From the NCBI GenBank assembly GCA_029256185.1, contig JAQSYI010000035.1, forward strand, positions 1-64,000: a DNA stretch of 64,000 nucleotides, read 5' to 3'. The position numbers and the translations under genes are program-made. The notes below the pieces were generated by a model that saw nothing but the letters and a program-made list of their open reading frames with translations, searched no databases and was not told where the DNA came from. This document shows, piece by piece, positions 43,942 through 53,240 of the stretch. Source of the stretch: Paenibacillaceae bacterium (GTDB lineage Bacteria; Bacillota; Bacilli; Paenibacillales; NBRC-103111). The number at the start of each line of letters is the position of its first letter. Within the stretch, counting starts at the first letter, position 1.

Positions 43942-44650
43942 ACAATTCCTCCTTTACACTCTCGGTGCGGCAACGGCCCGCCCGGGATAGCCTCACAGCG
44001 GTCAGCCCCAGATACGGAACTACTATGGAAGCCCAATTGGCGGCCATAAAAGAGCCGGGCTCTGTTCTTAGCATCAAGAGCCCTCTCCAGCCGAACAAGT
44101 GGATAAGCAGCACATAAACGGTTATCATGATAACACCCGGAGCAAGGGCGAAGCCTTCTTCTCCAACGTCTCCAGCCAGGACCAACAGAAAGAGGATGAC
44201 CGCCATGCCCCAATAAACCGTCAAACGTGTCCCAAGGAGCAAGGCTATGAGCGTAGCGGTCATCAAACAGGCCGGAAGCCAATGCAGCCTTAGCTTCGTT
44301 TGGAGCTGTATAAGAGAGCGTGTCAATCTCCGCGGAAGCATGAATCGCGGATTAATCCACACCATAATCATAATGGCAAAGAAGGGAAGCAGGAATTCGG
44401 CTCCAACCTCTGCAAGCTTACTGCCGCTAAAGCGATAAAACGTCCATAATCCAAATATTGTAAATATTCCCAAGGTAGACAGGACCTTCAGACTGTACCG
44501 GCCGCTAGATACGCAATAAATCAGATAGAGCATCAGGACCGATGCACCAGCCTGCATATCAGCAAGGAACGATAGGACAGAAGCGAGGAGCGCTGTCCAG
44601 ACGGCACTTGGCTCGATACTGGAAAAAATGATTCGGCCAATCCCCTTCAT
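43934..44650 (-). CDS. Polytopic membrane protein
   Basis: A 238-residue protein with about six or seven membrane helices (VWTALLASVLSFLADM, LMLYLIYCVSS, VLSTLGIFTIFGLWTFY, LLPFFAIMIMVWI and others). It is rich in Leu and Ile and has no recognisable motif. Its start overlaps the stop of the lipase-VWA gene by one base, so the two proteins are probably made together and may interact in the membrane. Confidence 0.72.
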   Translation of the reverse strand: MKGIGRIIFSSIEPSAVWTALLASVLSFLADMQAGASVLMLYLIYCVSSGRYSLKVLSTLGIFTIFGLWTFYRFSGSKLAEVGAEFLLPFFAIMIMVWINPRFMLPRRLTRSLIQLQTKLRLHWLPACLMTATLIALLLGTRLTVYWGMAVILFLLVLAGDVGEEGFALAPGVIMITVYVLLIHLFGWRGLLMLRTEPGSFMAANWASIVVPYLGLTAVRLSRAGRCRTESVKEELYA

Positions 44651-47337
44651 TAGAACAGCACCTCCGTGATCTCATCCCACATATTCCGTCCTTTTTGCCA
44701 GAGCCACTTCACTTCCCCCCGGATGGTTTCGATTACTCCATTATTCGGTGTCAGCATCCGCTCTGACTGAATAGAGCGGTTCCCGGTAAGATCGATGCTG
44801 ATTCTGTGCTCCGCTTCATCCTCCGGCAGCTTGAACTCCACTTTATAAGTATAGGATTGCATATTGGATACATCATTGTACAATTCCTCCAGATCGCCAA
44901 CTGACTTGGTGAAGTAGGCTCTGCCATTGGTCAAATTACCCAGTTGTTCAAGCGTCTTCTTATGTACATTGCCAAGCCCAATCGGGTAAAGAGACACATT
45001 GTTCCGGTTCGCTGCTTGCACCGCTTGCTCCAATGTGGCAGAATTCACGGAATTCTGCCCATCTGTCATAACCAGCAGCTTCTTACTGCCTTCTTCCTGC
45101 GAGAGCAGATTTACTCCTGCCAGAATGGATTGATACAACGCCGTTCCTCCGGAAATATTAGAGCTTACCGACTTCTTCGCACTGTCATAATTCGTTGTCA
45201 GGGGAGAAAATACGAATGGGTCGTCTGCGAAACCGATTACTCCAATTTTCCCCTTGGAGTTCTGTCCCAAATTTCCAATAAACCGTTCTGCCATATACTT
45301 GGATACCTTCTTCGGCTCTCCGTCCATACTGCCGGAATAGTCCAGCTCCAGCACCATGCTGCCCGCTGATTGAATACTGGATTGCGAGACTGTCAGCAAG
45401 TGGTTAAAGGGCTTGTCATCGAGCCGGATCAGGAAATCATCCTTGCTGAAATCGCCGGTCTCTGAACCGCTGCTTCGATTCATTACCCGAAAGGTCTGTA
45501 CAACCCGTCTCCCGGTTTGTTCCGTTTTTAATAATTCAACCAGATACGGCGCTTGGGGAATTTCTTCAGCTTGTTCCGTTCCACAGCTTACCTCCAGTTC
45601 CCGTGAGGCAACGATCAGATAATCCCGCACCTTGCTGCTGGTCTTAAGCTTATACTGGGCCTGGTAGCCGGAATAATCGCCGGGTTGAAGGAGCAATGTC
45701 TCCGTGCTGCTCCAGGCCTGATAGTGATCCCGCTTCATAATCCGCACTGCAGCAGGAGAATCGGATTTCAGATTTAATATGAACTCCTGAGACTTTGTCC
45801 GGTCCACCGGGTATGCAACAACCAGCCTCCCCGTCTTGGATGGACTCTTCTGGAGGTCCATGGGCAGCAGCAACTCCTTGTCATTGAGTCCTGTTAACGG
45901 ATGGTCATACTCCGCCCGGATAACCTTCGTCTCTTTCATCTGATCGGAGTGAAAGATGTAATCCCCCTGTTTGATCTGAACATAGGAGGCCAGGGAGAGA
46001 TTTTTGGTTCTTGGGATAATCTCCACATTCCTGTCGATCATCCGCTCACTCTCGGTTACATAATTGGTCAATCTGGCACTGCTCAGCGGAACAACGGAAT
46101 CATGGGGTTCATTGTCATAAGCGCTCTTGTTGGCGGAGAGCTGATCTATTAATAAGCGTTCATACTTGGCCACCGTCGCAAGTGTAATATATTGGGGAAC
46201 ATACTGGCCTTTTTCAATACGCTGCAGACGCGTCCGGGATTCCTCTATCCATAAATGATGAAGCCACAGGTTGGAAATCACCTTGCCGTACTGCAGTTTC
46301 CCGTCTTCCTCCACACTGACCCCCAGGTGAAAGCGTTCATACATCAACCGGTCCTGCACAATATTTTTGGCTGAAGCTTTCTGTCTATCCCCTACAATCA
46401 GTTCTACTAAATATCCAATTTGGTTGTCCTTAAACTCTTGCATTTCAGACTTCAATTCATTGATGGCTGTCGATTCATCCATAACACCGCTGTCAATGAG
46501 GCCCTTTGTTAGTGGAGCATCCACATTAATAGCGCTGACAAGCACTCTGTCTCTGCCGGTTAATAGCTTGGCATATTCCTCCAAGGCTCCACTGTATCTG
46601 TAATCTACCGCGGAGGGCAGAGGCTCTGTTCCCATGCTCCTGTTTAATGGAGCTGCCTTTTCCTTCTGCCTCTCCGTTATGCTGCGGATGACCTCCGGAT
46701 GCTCTTGTACCAGCCAAGCTTCGTACCCCATATAGAGAGGACCGCCATCAAACAGATCAAACAGCTCCCTTATATACTGCTCGTATAATTGCTTATATCT
46801 CTGCACATCCGGATGGTTCACCCCGCCGCTCCAGTATTCCTCCGGCTCATCAATCATGCTCGTGACCCGGTTTAACAGAGCCACGGGCGCACCGTGATTG
46901 GGGGTCCCTACAAATAGGACTCTTCTCACTCGATCATACATAGCCGGATGCCTGCTCAGATACTCACGGGTCAGTAAACCGCCCATGCTATGAACCACAA
47001 TATCAAACCTGCTGTCGGCAGGAAGACCCTTGAGCAGCTCTGCAACGGCCTTTTCATAGATTTCCTGCACCCTATATGAGGTTATATCATTACGATTATA
47101 AACGCTATAGTCCAGACTCTTGACTTTGACACCCAATGTCTGCACATATTGATAAAAGGGGGTCTCCTCCCATGACGTCCCTTTATCGTTATATCCGTGG
47201 ACAAACAGCTTCGGAACAGGCTCCATCATAGTATAGGAGGATTCATCTGCAAGCTCCGCTCCAGAAGCGGGCGAAACAGGCAGCACAATTGCAACGGATA
47301 CGCATAAGGTGATCATTAAGCCCATCATTGACTTCAC
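44650..47337 (-). CDS. Secreted lipase-like hydrolase fused to a VWA domain
   Basis: An 895-residue exported protein with signal peptide MKSMMGLMITLCVSVAIVLP. The N-terminal alpha/beta hydrolase shows LFVHGYNDKGTSW (oxyanion region), the nucleophile elbow VVHSMGGLL with Ser117, and VGTPNHGAPV, as in triacylglycerol lipases and PGAP1/DUF915-type hydrolases. A long middle region of beta-rich sequence follows. The C-terminal von Willebrand A domain has an intact MIDAS: D666-Y-S668-G-S670, GGTALY (Thr) and VMTDG (Asp759). Joining a lipase to a metal-dependent adhesion domain is unusual. It is encoded with small membrane and zinc-ribbon proteins, suggesting an envelope-associated complex. Confidence 0.83.
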   Translation of the reverse strand: MKSMMGLMITLCVSVAIVLPVSPASGAELADESSYTMMEPVPKLFVHGYNDKGTSWEETPFYQYVQTLGVKVKSLDYSVYNRNDITSYRVQEIYEKAVAELLKGLPADSRFDIVVHSMGGLLTREYLSRHPAMYDRVRRVLFVGTPNHGAPVALLNRVTSMIDEPEEYWSGGVNHPDVQRYKQLYEQYIRELFDLFDGGPLYMGYEAWLVQEHPEVIRSITERQKEKAAPLNRSMGTEPLPSAVDYRYSGALEEYAKLLTGRDRVLVSAINVDAPLTKGLIDSGVMDESTAINELKSEMQEFKDNQIGYLVELIVGDRQKASAKNIVQDRLMYERFHLGVSVEEDGKLQYGKVISNLWLHHLWIEESRTRLQRIEKGQYVPQYITLATVAKYERLLIDQLSANKSAYDNEPHDSVVPLSSARLTNYVTESERMIDRNVEIIPRTKNLSLASYVQIKQGDYIFHSDQMKETKVIRAEYDHPLTGLNDKELLLPMDLQKSPSKTGRLVVAYPVDRTKSQEFILNLKSDSPAAVRIMKRDHYQAWSSTETLLLQPGDYSGYQAQYKLKTSSKVRDYLIVASRELEVSCGTEQAEEIPQAPYLVELLKTEQTGRRVVQTFRVMNRSSGSETGDFSKDDFLIRLDDKPFNHLLTVSQSSIQSAGSMVLELDYSGSMDGEPKKVSKYMAERFIGNLGQNSKGKIGVIGFADDPFVFSPLTTNYDSAKKSVSSNISGGTALYQSILAGVNLLSQEEGSKKLLVMTDGQNSVNSATLEQAVQAANRNNVSLYPIGLGNVHKKTLEQLGNLTNGRAYFTKSVGDLEELYNDVSNMQSYTYKVEFKLPEDEAEHRISIDLTGNRSIQSERMLTPNNGVIETIRGEVKWLWQKGRNMWDEITEVLF

Positions 47338-47362
47338 AGGCTCCTCCTGTCTGGCTGCATAC

Positions 47363-48076
47363 CTAGGAATTCACAACGTATTTCATGTTAATAGTTTCCC
47401 ATAGTCCATAATTGGTGATCACTATTTTGGAGCGGACCATGCTTCCTGACTCATCGGATGTTTTATCGAACACAGCCTTCTCCCCCGGAAGCAGTTCCTT
47501 GATCTGACTGTCGAACTCCACCCGAATGGCGCCTGAATCTCCCGCAGCTGTAACCTTCATGACCTGATTATTAAACAAGCGGCATTCATTATGATACGCC
47601 TGATCATCGGAATTTTGATGCTGGATGGACTCCAGCCGGAAGTTCAACTCCCTGGCTGATTTGTAGATGCTTTGCTTAATAAAAACGTCCAGCGAGTTAA
47701 CATCATGAATCAACAGCAAATTATCATTGGGGGCTGGAACGAGCTGTTCCTCCGCAAAGTATAACGATTGCGTCTTCGGGTTCATAGTAACTCCATACTC
47801 CCCTTGATTCCCATACCCTCTTCCCAGGTACAAGTGGGAATTAAGCTCTCCGACATGAACCACAGTCATTTTTTTATGGAAGGTTAACCGGTTCTCCACC
47901 CTTTGCTCCTCTTCATGCCATTGGCGGTTATATTCCTCTTCCAGGTGTTGGGCATCCGCAGCAGACGCCTGCTTCCTTGCCAAGCGGGAGGAGATATCGT
48001 CTTCGAATTGAAAAAAGATTCCTGCCGCTATCAGCACGACTACGAATGCGCCAATGGCTATGATGCGGGACCACAT
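47363..48076 (-). CDS. Membrane-anchored protein of unknown function
   Basis: About 237 residues from ATG 48076 (AGAGGGGATAGG upstream); the longer open frame starts inside the neighbouring gene's leader. A single N-terminal helix (IIAIGAFVVVLIAAGIFF) is followed by a charged segment (AADAQHLEEEYNRQWHEEEQ) and an extracellular domain of mixed beta structure ending NYGLWETINMKYVVNS. No family is recognised. It lies 25 bases before the lipase-VWA gene and may be its membrane partner. Confidence 0.72.
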   Translation of the reverse strand: MWSRIIAIGAFVVVLIAAGIFFQFEDDISSRLARKQASAADAQHLEEEYNRQWHEEEQRVENRLTFHKKMTVVHVGELNSHLYLGRGYGNQGEYGVTMNPKTQSLYFAEEQLVPAPNDNLLLIHDVNSLDVFIKQSIYKSARELNFRLESIQHQNSDDQAYHNECRLFNNQVMKVTAAGDSGAIRVEFDSQIKELLPGEKAVFDKTSDESGSMVRSKIVITNYGLWETINMKYVVNS

Positions 48077-48099
48077 ATCCCTATCCCCTCTCTGTGTGA

Positions 48100-48381
48100 T
48101 TAATACCAGATTTGAATGATCGTGTATAGAAAGAACAACATGAACAGGATCATATAGGCAGCGGTGGGCATCGACCAAAACGGAATCGTTCCGGCAAGCG
48201 GGGAAGCAAGTTCATCCACCACTGGTTCACTTATTGTCTCTTCATCACTCGATGAGTGCTCCTCCGGGATTGCCTGAGTGTCAATATCCGGCAGTGCCGC
48301 TTCAAACAACGGGTTGCCGCAGCGGGTACAAAACCTGCCGGTCTGTGAACACCCGCAGTCCCCGCAAACCCTGGCTTCCAT
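48100..48381 (-). CDS. Small zinc-ribbon membrane protein
   Basis: A 93-residue protein. The N-terminal zinc ribbon is CGDCGCSQTGRFCTRCGNPL, with CxxC pairs. A Glu/Asp-rich linker (residues 31-62) and one C-terminal helix (AAYMILFMLFFLYTIIQIW) follow. The topology recalls zinc-ribbon membrane proteins of Firmicutes such as YvbJ/TcaA, but the outer domain is absent. It is in the middle of the operon. Confidence 0.78.
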   Translation of the reverse strand: MEARVCGDCGCSQTGRFCTRCGNPLFEAALPDIDTQAIPEEHSSSDEETISEPVVDELASPLAGTIPFWSMPTAAYMILFMLFFLYTIIQIWY

Positions 48382-48513
48382 AATCCCCTACCCCCTTCCC
48401 GGCAAATAAGCGTACAAATAGGCGCACCCGGCACAGAAAGGTTCCATCTCCCTCTCCGCGGTTAACAGGAGCGCCGAATCATGAGAGACACCCGTTAGGC
48501 TGAAAAACGCCAG

Positions 48514-48888
48514 CTAGTTTTCCTGGGTCGCCTCATATTTCATAAACCAGTATCCAATAACAATATAGAGGGCAGCTTCAATGACCTGATACAGCGAGAA
48601 CGTTCTGAAGGGAAACAGAATGAAGAAGGCATAGCCCCACAACGCATAAGGAAGATACTTCTTATTAGGAGCGGCCAAGGTCAGGAAAATGCCAAGAAAA
48701 AATGCGTAATGGCCCACTGTAAACAAAATAGAAACGTATTTTCTCAATTGAAGCAAAACATCATACAGAAGCAGCGAGCCTAATCCGCCAAACAAAATGT
48801 AAAGATAAAACGGCAGCAGCACTTGCACCAACCGGTACGAATGCACCCAGATAGCGTATTCCTTCATCACATTGGAAAATTGCTTCAT
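48514..48888 (-). CDS. Four-helix membrane protein
   Basis: About 124 residues from ATG 48888. AAAGGGGG lies 15 bases upstream, a little far but clear. Four hydrophobic helices are visible (LLPFYLYILFGGLGSLLLY, ILFTVGHYAFFLGIFLTL, ALWGYAFFILFPF, VIEAALYIVIGYWFM). No family is recognised. It starts 24 bases beyond the stop of the zinc-ribbon coiled-coil gene. Confidence 0.68.
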   Translation of the reverse strand: MKQFSNVMKEYAIWVHSYRLVQVLLPFYLYILFGGLGSLLLYDVLLQLRKYVSILFTVGHYAFFLGIFLTLAAPNKKYLPYALWGYAFFILFPFRTFSLYQVIEAALYIVIGYWFMKYEATQEN

Positions 48889-48911
48889 TAATATTATTAA
48901 TCCCCCTTTAC

Positions 48912-49397
48912 TTAAGAAACTGCTGCGCCGCAATCTCCGCAGAATTGAGCATCCGGCTCCAAAACAGATTGGCAGGCAGCACATTGAACCGTATTCTCCG
49001 CTGCTGCGCTCTCCTGGCCGGTCTGGGCAGGGTCGTCTTTGGGCTCAGCTTCAAACTTATGTCCGCAAAAGGAGCAAAACTTCGTCTCTAAAGGAACGAT
49101 TCTGCCGCAGATGCAGTCCTTTTCATTCTTCACCTCCTTGATCTTCAGCTCAACTGCAGCAATCTCCTTCTGCAGTTCAGCAATCTGTTCACACATGGAG
49201 ATAACTGCCGATTCCGCATTGGCAAAATCATTCGCCAGATACGATTGATAAATCGACTCTCCGATGGTTTGATGCAATTTATCAATCTCTCTTTTCTTCG
49301 AATGAATCTGAGCGCTTAGCCGGTTAACCTCAACCGTTTCTTTTGCCTTCTCCGCAGCCTTGGCCGCTCCTTCTTGCACTTTCTTAAAGAAACTCAT
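48912..49397 (-). CDS. Coiled-coil protein with two zinc ribbons
   Basis: A 161-residue soluble protein. Residues 8-95 form a charged coiled coil (EVNRLSAQIHSKKREIDKLH). Two zinc ribbons follow: CICGRIVPLETKFCSFCG (about 94-112) and CAACQSVLEPDAQFCGDCG (about 139-157). It is the first gene of the seven-gene operon reaching 43618. Double zinc ribbons of this type often serve protein-protein contacts. The operon has no known function. Confidence 0.82.
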   Translation of the reverse strand: MSFFKKVQEGAAKAAEKAKETVEVNRLSAQIHSKKREIDKLHQTIGESIYQSYLANDFANAESAVISMCEQIAELQKEIAAVELKIKEVKNEKDCICGRIVPLETKFCSFCGHKFEAEPKDDPAQTGQESAAAENTVQCAACQSVLEPDAQFCGDCGAAVS

Positions 49398-49614
49398 ACC
49401 GCCATTCCTCCCATGTAAGATCGTATTAGAATGAAATATTACTGATCTTCCAACATATGCACACTTTACAGTCTGATGCCAAAAGACCTAAAAACTAGTT
49501 ACATTATACACGAAATAGTCCGCTAATTCTACATAATTTTACCTATTTATTTATGGTTTGGCACTAATAGAACAGGGAGAAAAGCCACTGGACAAGCTTG
49601 CGTCAATAAAAAAT

Positions 49615-49652
49615 AGTTATTACAGAGCTTCTTCTGTAATAACTGTTTTTTT
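49615..49652. terminator. Bidirectional rho-independent terminator
   Basis: AGTTATTACAGA pairs perfectly with TCTGTAATAACT across a six-base loop. GTTTTTTT follows on the plus strand and ATTTTTTATT on the minus strand. It ends the VOC gene transcript at 49657. The rest of 49398-49614 is AT-rich and should hold the promoter of the zinc-ribbon operon. Confidence 0.9.
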
Positions 49653-49656
49653 CCAG

Positions 49657-50571
49657 TCATCCGTTATATGCCTCGCGCAATGCCGCAAGATCAAATTTCT
49701 TCATGGGAAGAAAGGCCTTCGTAACGCGGGCGACCTGCTCCGGTGTGCCCTTGCTCTGCATCTCGTCCATCTCCCGCGGGGTAACCTGCCAGGATACTCC
49801 GAACCTATCCTTCAACCAGCCGCATTGCTCGGCTTCAGGAACCGCAGAGAGCTTGTCCCAGTAGTAATCAATCTCCTCTTGCGTGTCGCAATACACCAGC
49901 AATGACAGGGCTTCGTTGAAATTGAAATGATGCTCATGGGCGCTGTCCATTGCGGTAATCCACAGATTATCCAGCCGGAAGTCAGAGAACATGACCGTAC
50001 CTTCCTTGTCCGGCTCCATACCTTGCGGGTAGCGGGCGATCAGTCCTTGCCTGGAGTTATGGAAAACGGACAAATAAAAATTCATCGCTTCTTCGGCTTT
50101 GCCGCATTGATCGCCGACAAACAACAGCGACGGTATGATAGCAGGCCGCTCCTCCCCTTCCGGGTTAGTCAGGATCAGCTGCCATGAGAGGCCGTACTTG
50201 TCCTGAATCCAGCCATAGCGCTCACTGAACGGATATTTGTCAAAGGGCATCAATACCGTGCCGCCATCGGATAATTTCTGCCAAACCTCATCTATTCTTG
50301 TTTCCGCGTCCTTATCCCGCGACGGGTCGAAATTAACCATGAAAGACACCGACGGATTCAACTTGAAGTAGGGCCCTGTGCTGATTGCCATGAACGCCTG
50401 CCCCCAAATCTCAAAGGAGACGATTTCCGAGTCTCCTGACGGAGTATCGGGGAGTGTGGTTACATTCGTAATCTTGGAGTCCGGGAAGACGGATACATAG
50501 AACTCAGCTGCTTCTACTGCCTCCTTGTCATACCATAAATGCGGAATGATTCTGGGATTGGCTTGGGCCAT
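49657..50571 (-). CDS. Tandem PhnB-like VOC protein
   Basis: About 304 residues holding two PhnB/3-demethylubiquinone-methyltransferase-like VOC domains (PF06983 type), each starting with IPHLWYDKEAVEAAEFY-like or IPSLLFVGDQCGKAEEAMNFY-like sequence (in parts: IPHLWYDKEAVEAAEF and IPSLLFVGDQCGKAEEA). Each ends with a YGLSWQL or FGVSWQV motif. ATG 50571 has AAGGAGG seven bases upstream. The family is widespread and its reactions are mostly unknown. Confidence 0.9.
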   Translation of the reverse strand: MAQANPRIIPHLWYDKEAVEAAEFYVSVFPDSKITNVTTLPDTPSGDSEIVSFEIWGQAFMAISTGPYFKLNPSVSFMVNFDPSRDKDAETRIDEVWQKLSDGGTVLMPFDKYPFSERYGWIQDKYGLSWQLILTNPEGEERPAIIPSLLFVGDQCGKAEEAMNFYLSVFHNSRQGLIARYPQGMEPDKEGTVMFSDFRLDNLWITAMDSAHEHHFNFNEALSLLVYCDTQEEIDYYWDKLSAVPEAEQCGWLKDRFGVSWQVTPREMDEMQSKGTPEQVARVTKAFLPMKKFDLAALREAYNG

Positions 50572-50706
50572 CAGTGATTCCTCCTTGGAAAAATAAGATT
50601 TGCTAGAGCAGCCCCACGACGCGGAGCCCTTGCCTCTAATGGTTCTACTCCCGATCCTTTGACACAATTTGGACAACACTTATTATACACCAAAATGGAG
50701 CTGTGC

Positions 50707-50752
50707 ATGAACAAGAACCACCCCAACAGCAGATGGAGTGGTTCTTGTTCAT
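50707..50752 (-). terminator. Hairpin after the MMPL gene
   Basis: ATGAACAAGAACCAC pairs perfectly with GTGGTTCTTGTTCAT over a 16-base loop. It lies 24 bases downstream of the MMPL stop. The U-rich tail on the minus strand is poor. Confidence 0.6.
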
Positions 50753-50775
50753 TTCCCGTAAGACGGATCGGGCCA

Positions 50776-53160
50776 TTAGTGGGCCCGGCGGGACTTCGTT
50801 GCCCCTTCGTTGGCGCTGAGCTCGGCGATCAGCTTGTCGCCCTCCACATCCAGATTGGGCAGAAGACGGTCGAGCCGCTTGGGCAGCCACCATGCCTTGT
50901 CCCCGAAGAGAGACATCACGGCTGGGACCAGTGTCATCCGGACTACGAAGGCATCGAGCAGAATACCAACCGCCAGGGCGAAGCCCACCTGCTTGATCAT
51001 GATGTCGTGGGTAAAGATGAACCCGGCGAAGACAGAGACCATGATAATGGCTGCTGTTACTACAACACGGCTGGCTTGGTTGTAGCCGTGAATGACACTT
51101 TCTTTTCCATGGTATCCATGAACATACGACTCCCGCATGGAGGACACCATGAACACCTGGTAATCCATTGCTAACCCATAGAGAATTCCTGTAACAATGA
51201 TCGGGATGAAGCTTAAGATGGGACCGCCTGTGTCAAAGCCGAACAGGTTATTGAACCATTCCCACTGGAACACCGCTGTGGTCAATCCGAACGTAGCCAA
51301 CACGCTAAGCAGGAACCCTACGGTTGCCTTGACAGGAACGAGGACCGAGCGGAACACCAGGAGCAGGATGATCAATGAAAGGATGACAATGATGGCGATA
51401 TAGATTGGGAATACCTCCCCCAGCTTCGCCGACATGTCAATATTGATCGCTGTGAAGCCTGTTACCCCGAGCTTGACATCATGCGCCAGGGCGATGGAGG
51501 AATCCGCCTTCCGCAGCTCCTCCACCAGCTTCTGGGTTGCTTCATCCGTCGGGCCTGTGGCCGGAATCACGTTCAGGATGGCCATATTCCCATCCTTGTT
51601 GATCCCCATGGGCGATACCACGGATACATTCTCAACCCCCTGTATGCCTGCAACCAGTTGGTACAATGTTTCTTGCGCGATCTTCCCTTCCGGATTATTC
51701 GGTTCGGCAACAATCAGAAGAGGACCGTTGAATCCCTCCCCGAAGCCATCCGAGATGGCGTCATAGCTCTGCCGTTTAGTGGTGTCCAGATTGGCGGATG
51801 CACCGGAAGGCATCCCTAACTGCATATCAGTAACCGGCAGCGCCGCGGCCCCTAGGATGACTACAACCCCTACAATGACGGGCCAACGGAACTTGCTGAC
51901 GCCCTTGACCCAGCGGTCTGCGATGCCATGCTGTTTGTCAGCCGCCTTGGAGTGAAGCTTCTCACGCGCCTTGCGGGAGCAGATGCGTTCGCCTACCAGA
52001 CCGAGCAAGGCCGGGAGCAGCGTCAGGGCCACGAATACGTCGATAAGAACAGTGACCGAAGCCACCAGCGCCATTATGCTCAGGAAGGATAACCCGATTA
52101 CAAGCAGCCCGCATAAAGCGATAATGACCGTGAGTCCCGCGAAGAACACTGCGCTGCCGGCAGTGCCGACCGCCCGGCTGGCCGCTTCCCTCGCGTCAAG
52201 TCCTTGGTCGAGAATGAGGCGGCGTTGGCGGTTCACAATGAAGAGCGCATAATCGATGCCTACGGCTAAGCCGATCATAAGAGCCAGCACCGGCGTGATT
52301 GAGGTCATGGTAATAAAATTGGAGATGGCATACGCGCCGCCCACGCCAATCCCCACACCGCAGAGCGCGATCACAATGGGCAGACCGGCCGCTACCAGAG
52401 AACCGAGTGACACGATCAAAACGATTACCGCAATGACCAATCCGTAAACCTCATTGGCGCCGATAGGAATTTCTACCGGTTGGAGGGTTTCGCTGGGCAG
52501 CACGGTAATACCGGTGCCGTTCTCCAGACCAGCCACCGCTTCAATGACGGAATCCGCCACGCTTGGGGGCAGCGAGCTCTGTTGAACCGTGAACTGGAAT
52601 TGGAACAGCGCCACGCTTCCATCAGTAGCCATCAGCACGCCTGGAACAGGCATCCCGTTCACAAGAAGCGGCCCGTATGGCGGCATCTTCGCCTGGGTGG
52701 CACCCGCGGCGCCCGCATTGGCGGCTCCGCCTTGGGCTTGCGCCATCTGGGCGGCTTGAGCCTGCGCCATCTGCGCAGCTTGGGCAGCGGCCGCGTCTCC
52801 TGACGCAGCTCCACCCGCAGCAGCAGCCAATTCGAGAGGGTTGATCACATAGTCTAAGCCGTATACCTTGTTGACAGCCTCCATCATCGCACCTACACGT
52901 TCCGGAGTATCCAACCGTTCCCCTTCAGGAACGGTAAAGACGATGCTGGCTTGACCCCCCGCAGCCTCGGGCAATACCTCCCCCAGTTTGTCCAACACCT
53001 TCTGCGCTTCCGTTCCTTCCAGCTTAATATCAGTGCTTGTGCTCATGCCGTTGACGCCAAGCATTGCGATGACGATGCCGAAGATGATGATCCAGCCCGT
53101 AATGAAATACCATGGCTTATCATAAGCCCTTTTTCCCAGCCTGTATAAAAATGTGGACAT
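50776..53160 (-). CDS. MMPL/RND-family exporter
   Basis: A 794-residue membrane protein with the 1+5+1+5 helix plan of MMPL transporters. The helix motif LALMIGLAVGIDYALFIVNR carries the proton-relay GxDY motif, and the second half has GILYGLAMDYQVFMVSSMRE. The first extracellular loop holds a low-complexity insert of about 40 residues rich in Ala, Gln, Met and Gly (AQMAQAQAAQMAQAQGG), which is unusual. It lies downstream of a TetR gene in the same direction and probably exports lipids, hydrophobic drugs or antibiotics under that repressor. Confidence 0.92.
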   Translation of the reverse strand: MSTFLYRLGKRAYDKPWYFITGWIIIFGIVIAMLGVNGMSTSTDIKLEGTEAQKVLDKLGEVLPEAAGGQASIVFTVPEGERLDTPERVGAMMEAVNKVYGLDYVINPLELAAAAGGAASGDAAAAQAAQMAQAQAAQMAQAQGGAANAGAAGATQAKMPPYGPLLVNGMPVPGVLMATDGSVALFQFQFTVQQSSLPPSVADSVIEAVAGLENGTGITVLPSETLQPVEIPIGANEVYGLVIAVIVLIVSLGSLVAAGLPIVIALCGVGIGVGGAYAISNFITMTSITPVLALMIGLAVGIDYALFIVNRQRRLILDQGLDAREAASRAVGTAGSAVFFAGLTVIIALCGLLVIGLSFLSIMALVASVTVLIDVFVALTLLPALLGLVGERICSRKAREKLHSKAADKQHGIADRWVKGVSKFRWPVIVGVVVILGAAALPVTDMQLGMPSGASANLDTTKRQSYDAISDGFGEGFNGPLLIVAEPNNPEGKIAQETLYQLVAGIQGVENVSVVSPMGINKDGNMAILNVIPATGPTDEATQKLVEELRKADSSIALAHDVKLGVTGFTAINIDMSAKLGEVFPIYIAIIVILSLIILLLVFRSVLVPVKATVGFLLSVLATFGLTTAVFQWEWFNNLFGFDTGGPILSFIPIIVTGILYGLAMDYQVFMVSSMRESYVHGYHGKESVIHGYNQASRVVVTAAIIMVSVFAGFIFTHDIMIKQVGFALAVGILLDAFVVRMTLVPAVMSLFGDKAWWLPKRLDRLLPNLDVEGDKLIAELSANEGATKSRRAH

Positions 53161-53240
53161 ACCGTATGTTCCTCCCCGGGATTTCTGTTTACTATCTATA
53201 ATTATCTGGGTCGTGTTTGAAAACTACCTAATCGATTTAA

